From: Takakia lepidozioides
Taxonomy: Eukaryota > Streptophyta > Takakiopsida > Takakiales > Takakiaceae
NCBI GenBank assembly: GCA_030704615.1
Contig: CM060732.1
Location: forward strand, 70,597,053-70,661,052
DNA: 64,000 nt
Reading direction: 5' to 3'
Shown: piece after piece, positions 63,051 to 64,000 of the stretch
Layout of the letters: the number at the start of each line of letters is the position of its first letter
Numbering within the stretch: position 1 is the first letter of the stretch
The notes under the pieces: model-generated
The model's database searches: none
Seen by the model: only the letters and a program-made list of their open reading frames with translations
What the model was told of the DNA's origin: nothing
Position numbers and translations under genes: made by a program

Positions 63051-63590
63051 TGTTTGCCAAGTTTACCTGAAAGATGACAAGTTTGCTGCACGCCCTGATT
63101 CCCTAGTCTTCTTTTAAATAAAATCGGAGTAATGGTCACAACAAAGAGAACTGGTATGACTAGGACCACGCTCCAATGGAGATATAGAGTGCCCTAGCAG
63201 GCGGTCATGTGCTTTCCTGCAAGTCTGAGAGATTGAATTCAAATGGAGGTCCAGTGTATCAAAAGTCCCATAAACTACATAAAGTGTGCGCAGGAAAATG
63301 AGAAAAAGATCTGAGCCACTTGTCGTTGACTTTCAGGTCACAGCGGCTGTCCAAAGGCTTAGGGAGGTCCAACCATATTTTCATGTGAGACAAGTGACGT
63401 GTGATCTCCTGATGTCTGGGTCAGACTCATTTTGGGGCATATTACAGACTCAATCATACCGTGCCCAAGCATGTTTGACGAAAATGAAGAGAAGGTGGGT
63501 ACCAACATCATGGCCGACTCCAAAGAAGATGGAGAGAAGGTAGAAGTGATCGTGTTACAGGATCTGGATTGAGGACTCAGAAGCAGTTCT
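63051..63590. repeat. Direct copy of 49,830-50,592
   Basis: Shares AAGTTTACCTG.AAGATGACA, TTGAATTCAAATGGAGGTCC, GACTTTCAGGTCACAGC and TTTGACGAAAATGAAGAGAA with the 50 kb region in the same orientation. It includes the decayed copy of the exon-like segment (63,336 on), which has lost about 120 bp relative to 50,213-50,592. Confidence 0.88.
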
Positions 63591-63998
63591 GGTTATAAAC
63601 TTCAAAACCAATCCGTGAATTGGATTAATGGTGGATGAGGGTCCCACCTCAATTGAAGGGGATACGTCACTACCCACCTCGGAGGTGTTGCTCGGCTTCT
63701 TGCTTCCCTCAAAGGTTTGCATACCACCCTCTGCCTCAACCCCTTTCTCTTTCCCCACATCATGAGCATGAGTCCCACCATCTATGGGGTCCGAATCAGC
63801 ATTTACAGTCACCTTCATTGCAGCCCCCTCTTTCTCCCCTGCAGCCTTCCCCCCACTTACACTCTCCTTCTGCACTTGTGGCAACTCAGCGCTTTCCCCA
63901 CCCCCTCCTGGCAACACCTCACGGTTAGATAGAATGGTGTCAGGAGGGGGCTCTTTGCTACTTGAGCCAGGGAGAACTTGTTGTTGCATGGATGTCAT
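63555..63998 (-). CDS. Open frame of unknown, low-complexity protein; may continue beyond the window
   Basis: A minus frame of 147 residues (MTSMQQQVLPGSSSKEPPPD onward) is rich in Gly, Ser, Glu and Pro, with no domain I recognise. The window ends two bases upstream of this ATG, so the true start may lie outside. Its 3' end overlaps the duplicated segment. Composition like this is found in linkers of transposon ORF1 proteins and in disordered plant proteins, so the frame may not be a gene. Confidence 0.25.
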   Translation of the reverse strand: MTSMQQQVLPGSSSKEPPPDTILSNREVLPGGGGESAELPQVQKESVSGGKAAGEKEGAAMKVTVNADSDPIDGGTHAHDVGKEKGVEAEGGMQTFEGSKKPSNTSEVGSDVSPSIEVGPSSTINPIHGLVLKFITRTASESSIQIL

Positions 63999-64000
63999 GA

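Noticed and set aside
61360-63570. Twin-priming explanation for the half-inverted copy at 61-63 kb
   Set aside because: The inverted block contains a gene exon as well as LINE sequence, so it is a genomic duplication with inversion and not a single reverse-transcription event.

Overview
This is nuclear DNA from a plant. Three split genes with canonical GT/AG introns encode plant-type proteins: an AP-5 mu adaptin, a DOXC-type 2-oxoglutarate dioxygenase and the spindle-checkpoint protein MAD2. A fourth, coiled-coil RING gene has no family I recognise. The rest is mostly broken transposable elements: Ty3/gypsy LTR elements, several LINE families, a hAT DNA transposon, a tRNA-derived SINE and PPR gene debris. 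The PPR fragments and the style of the proteins suggest a seed-free streptophyte (bryophyte, lycophyte or fern grade). That is inference; the species cannot be read from the window.

Layout. 0-8 kb: a gypsy protease remnant, two PPR fragments in opposite orientation, a tandem array of about 120 bp units, a 41 bp minisatellite and AT- or GC-rich repeats. 8.1-16.8 kb: LTR-retrotransposon wreckage. A minus-strand element carries gag, protease, a C5-cytosine DNA methyltransferase and the start of RT. A plus-strand gypsy pol (RT, RNase H, integrase) follows, then a minus-strand gag with a tRNA-iMet primer site and an LTR. 16.9-18.3 kb: LINE ORF1 (DUF4283-like plus zinc knuckle). 22.2-26.4 kb: complete 8-exon AP-5 mu gene, minus strand, with a SINE-like head just upstream. 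26.9-34.3 kb: complete 4-exon dioxygenase gene flanked by two direct copies of an about 0.8-0.9 kb segment that carries a 22-nt-stem hairpin; LINE fragments fill its first intron. 34.3-41.4 kb: no supported gene except a LINE 3' fragment. 41,439-47,077: full-length hAT element with terminal inverted repeats, an 8 bp target duplication and a nearly intact transposase. 48-50.6 and 61.3-63.6 kb: a duplicated two-exon gene remnant, one part inverted between the copies. 51.9-54.4 kb: complete 6-exon MAD2 gene (minus) with a 16-nt microexon. 56.1-60.6 kb: complete 6-exon gene (plus) encoding a coiled-coil RING protein with a possible XS-like N-terminus. Its fifth intron holds a LINE with a textbook twin-priming inversion and a matching target-site duplication.

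Exon joints of the four genes were checked by hand for phase. They give uninterrupted products of 617 (AP-5 mu), 353 (dioxygenase), 205 (MAD2) and 468 (RING) residues. These genes are functionally unrelated housekeeping or metabolic genes sitting in a repeat-rich region. MAD2 and the RING gene are divergent neighbours about 1.6 kb apart.

The most notable feature is the retroelement at 8.1-12.2 kb that carries a cytosine methyltransferase inside its polyprotein. The hAT element (with a paralogous empty site beside it) and the twin-primed LINE come next.
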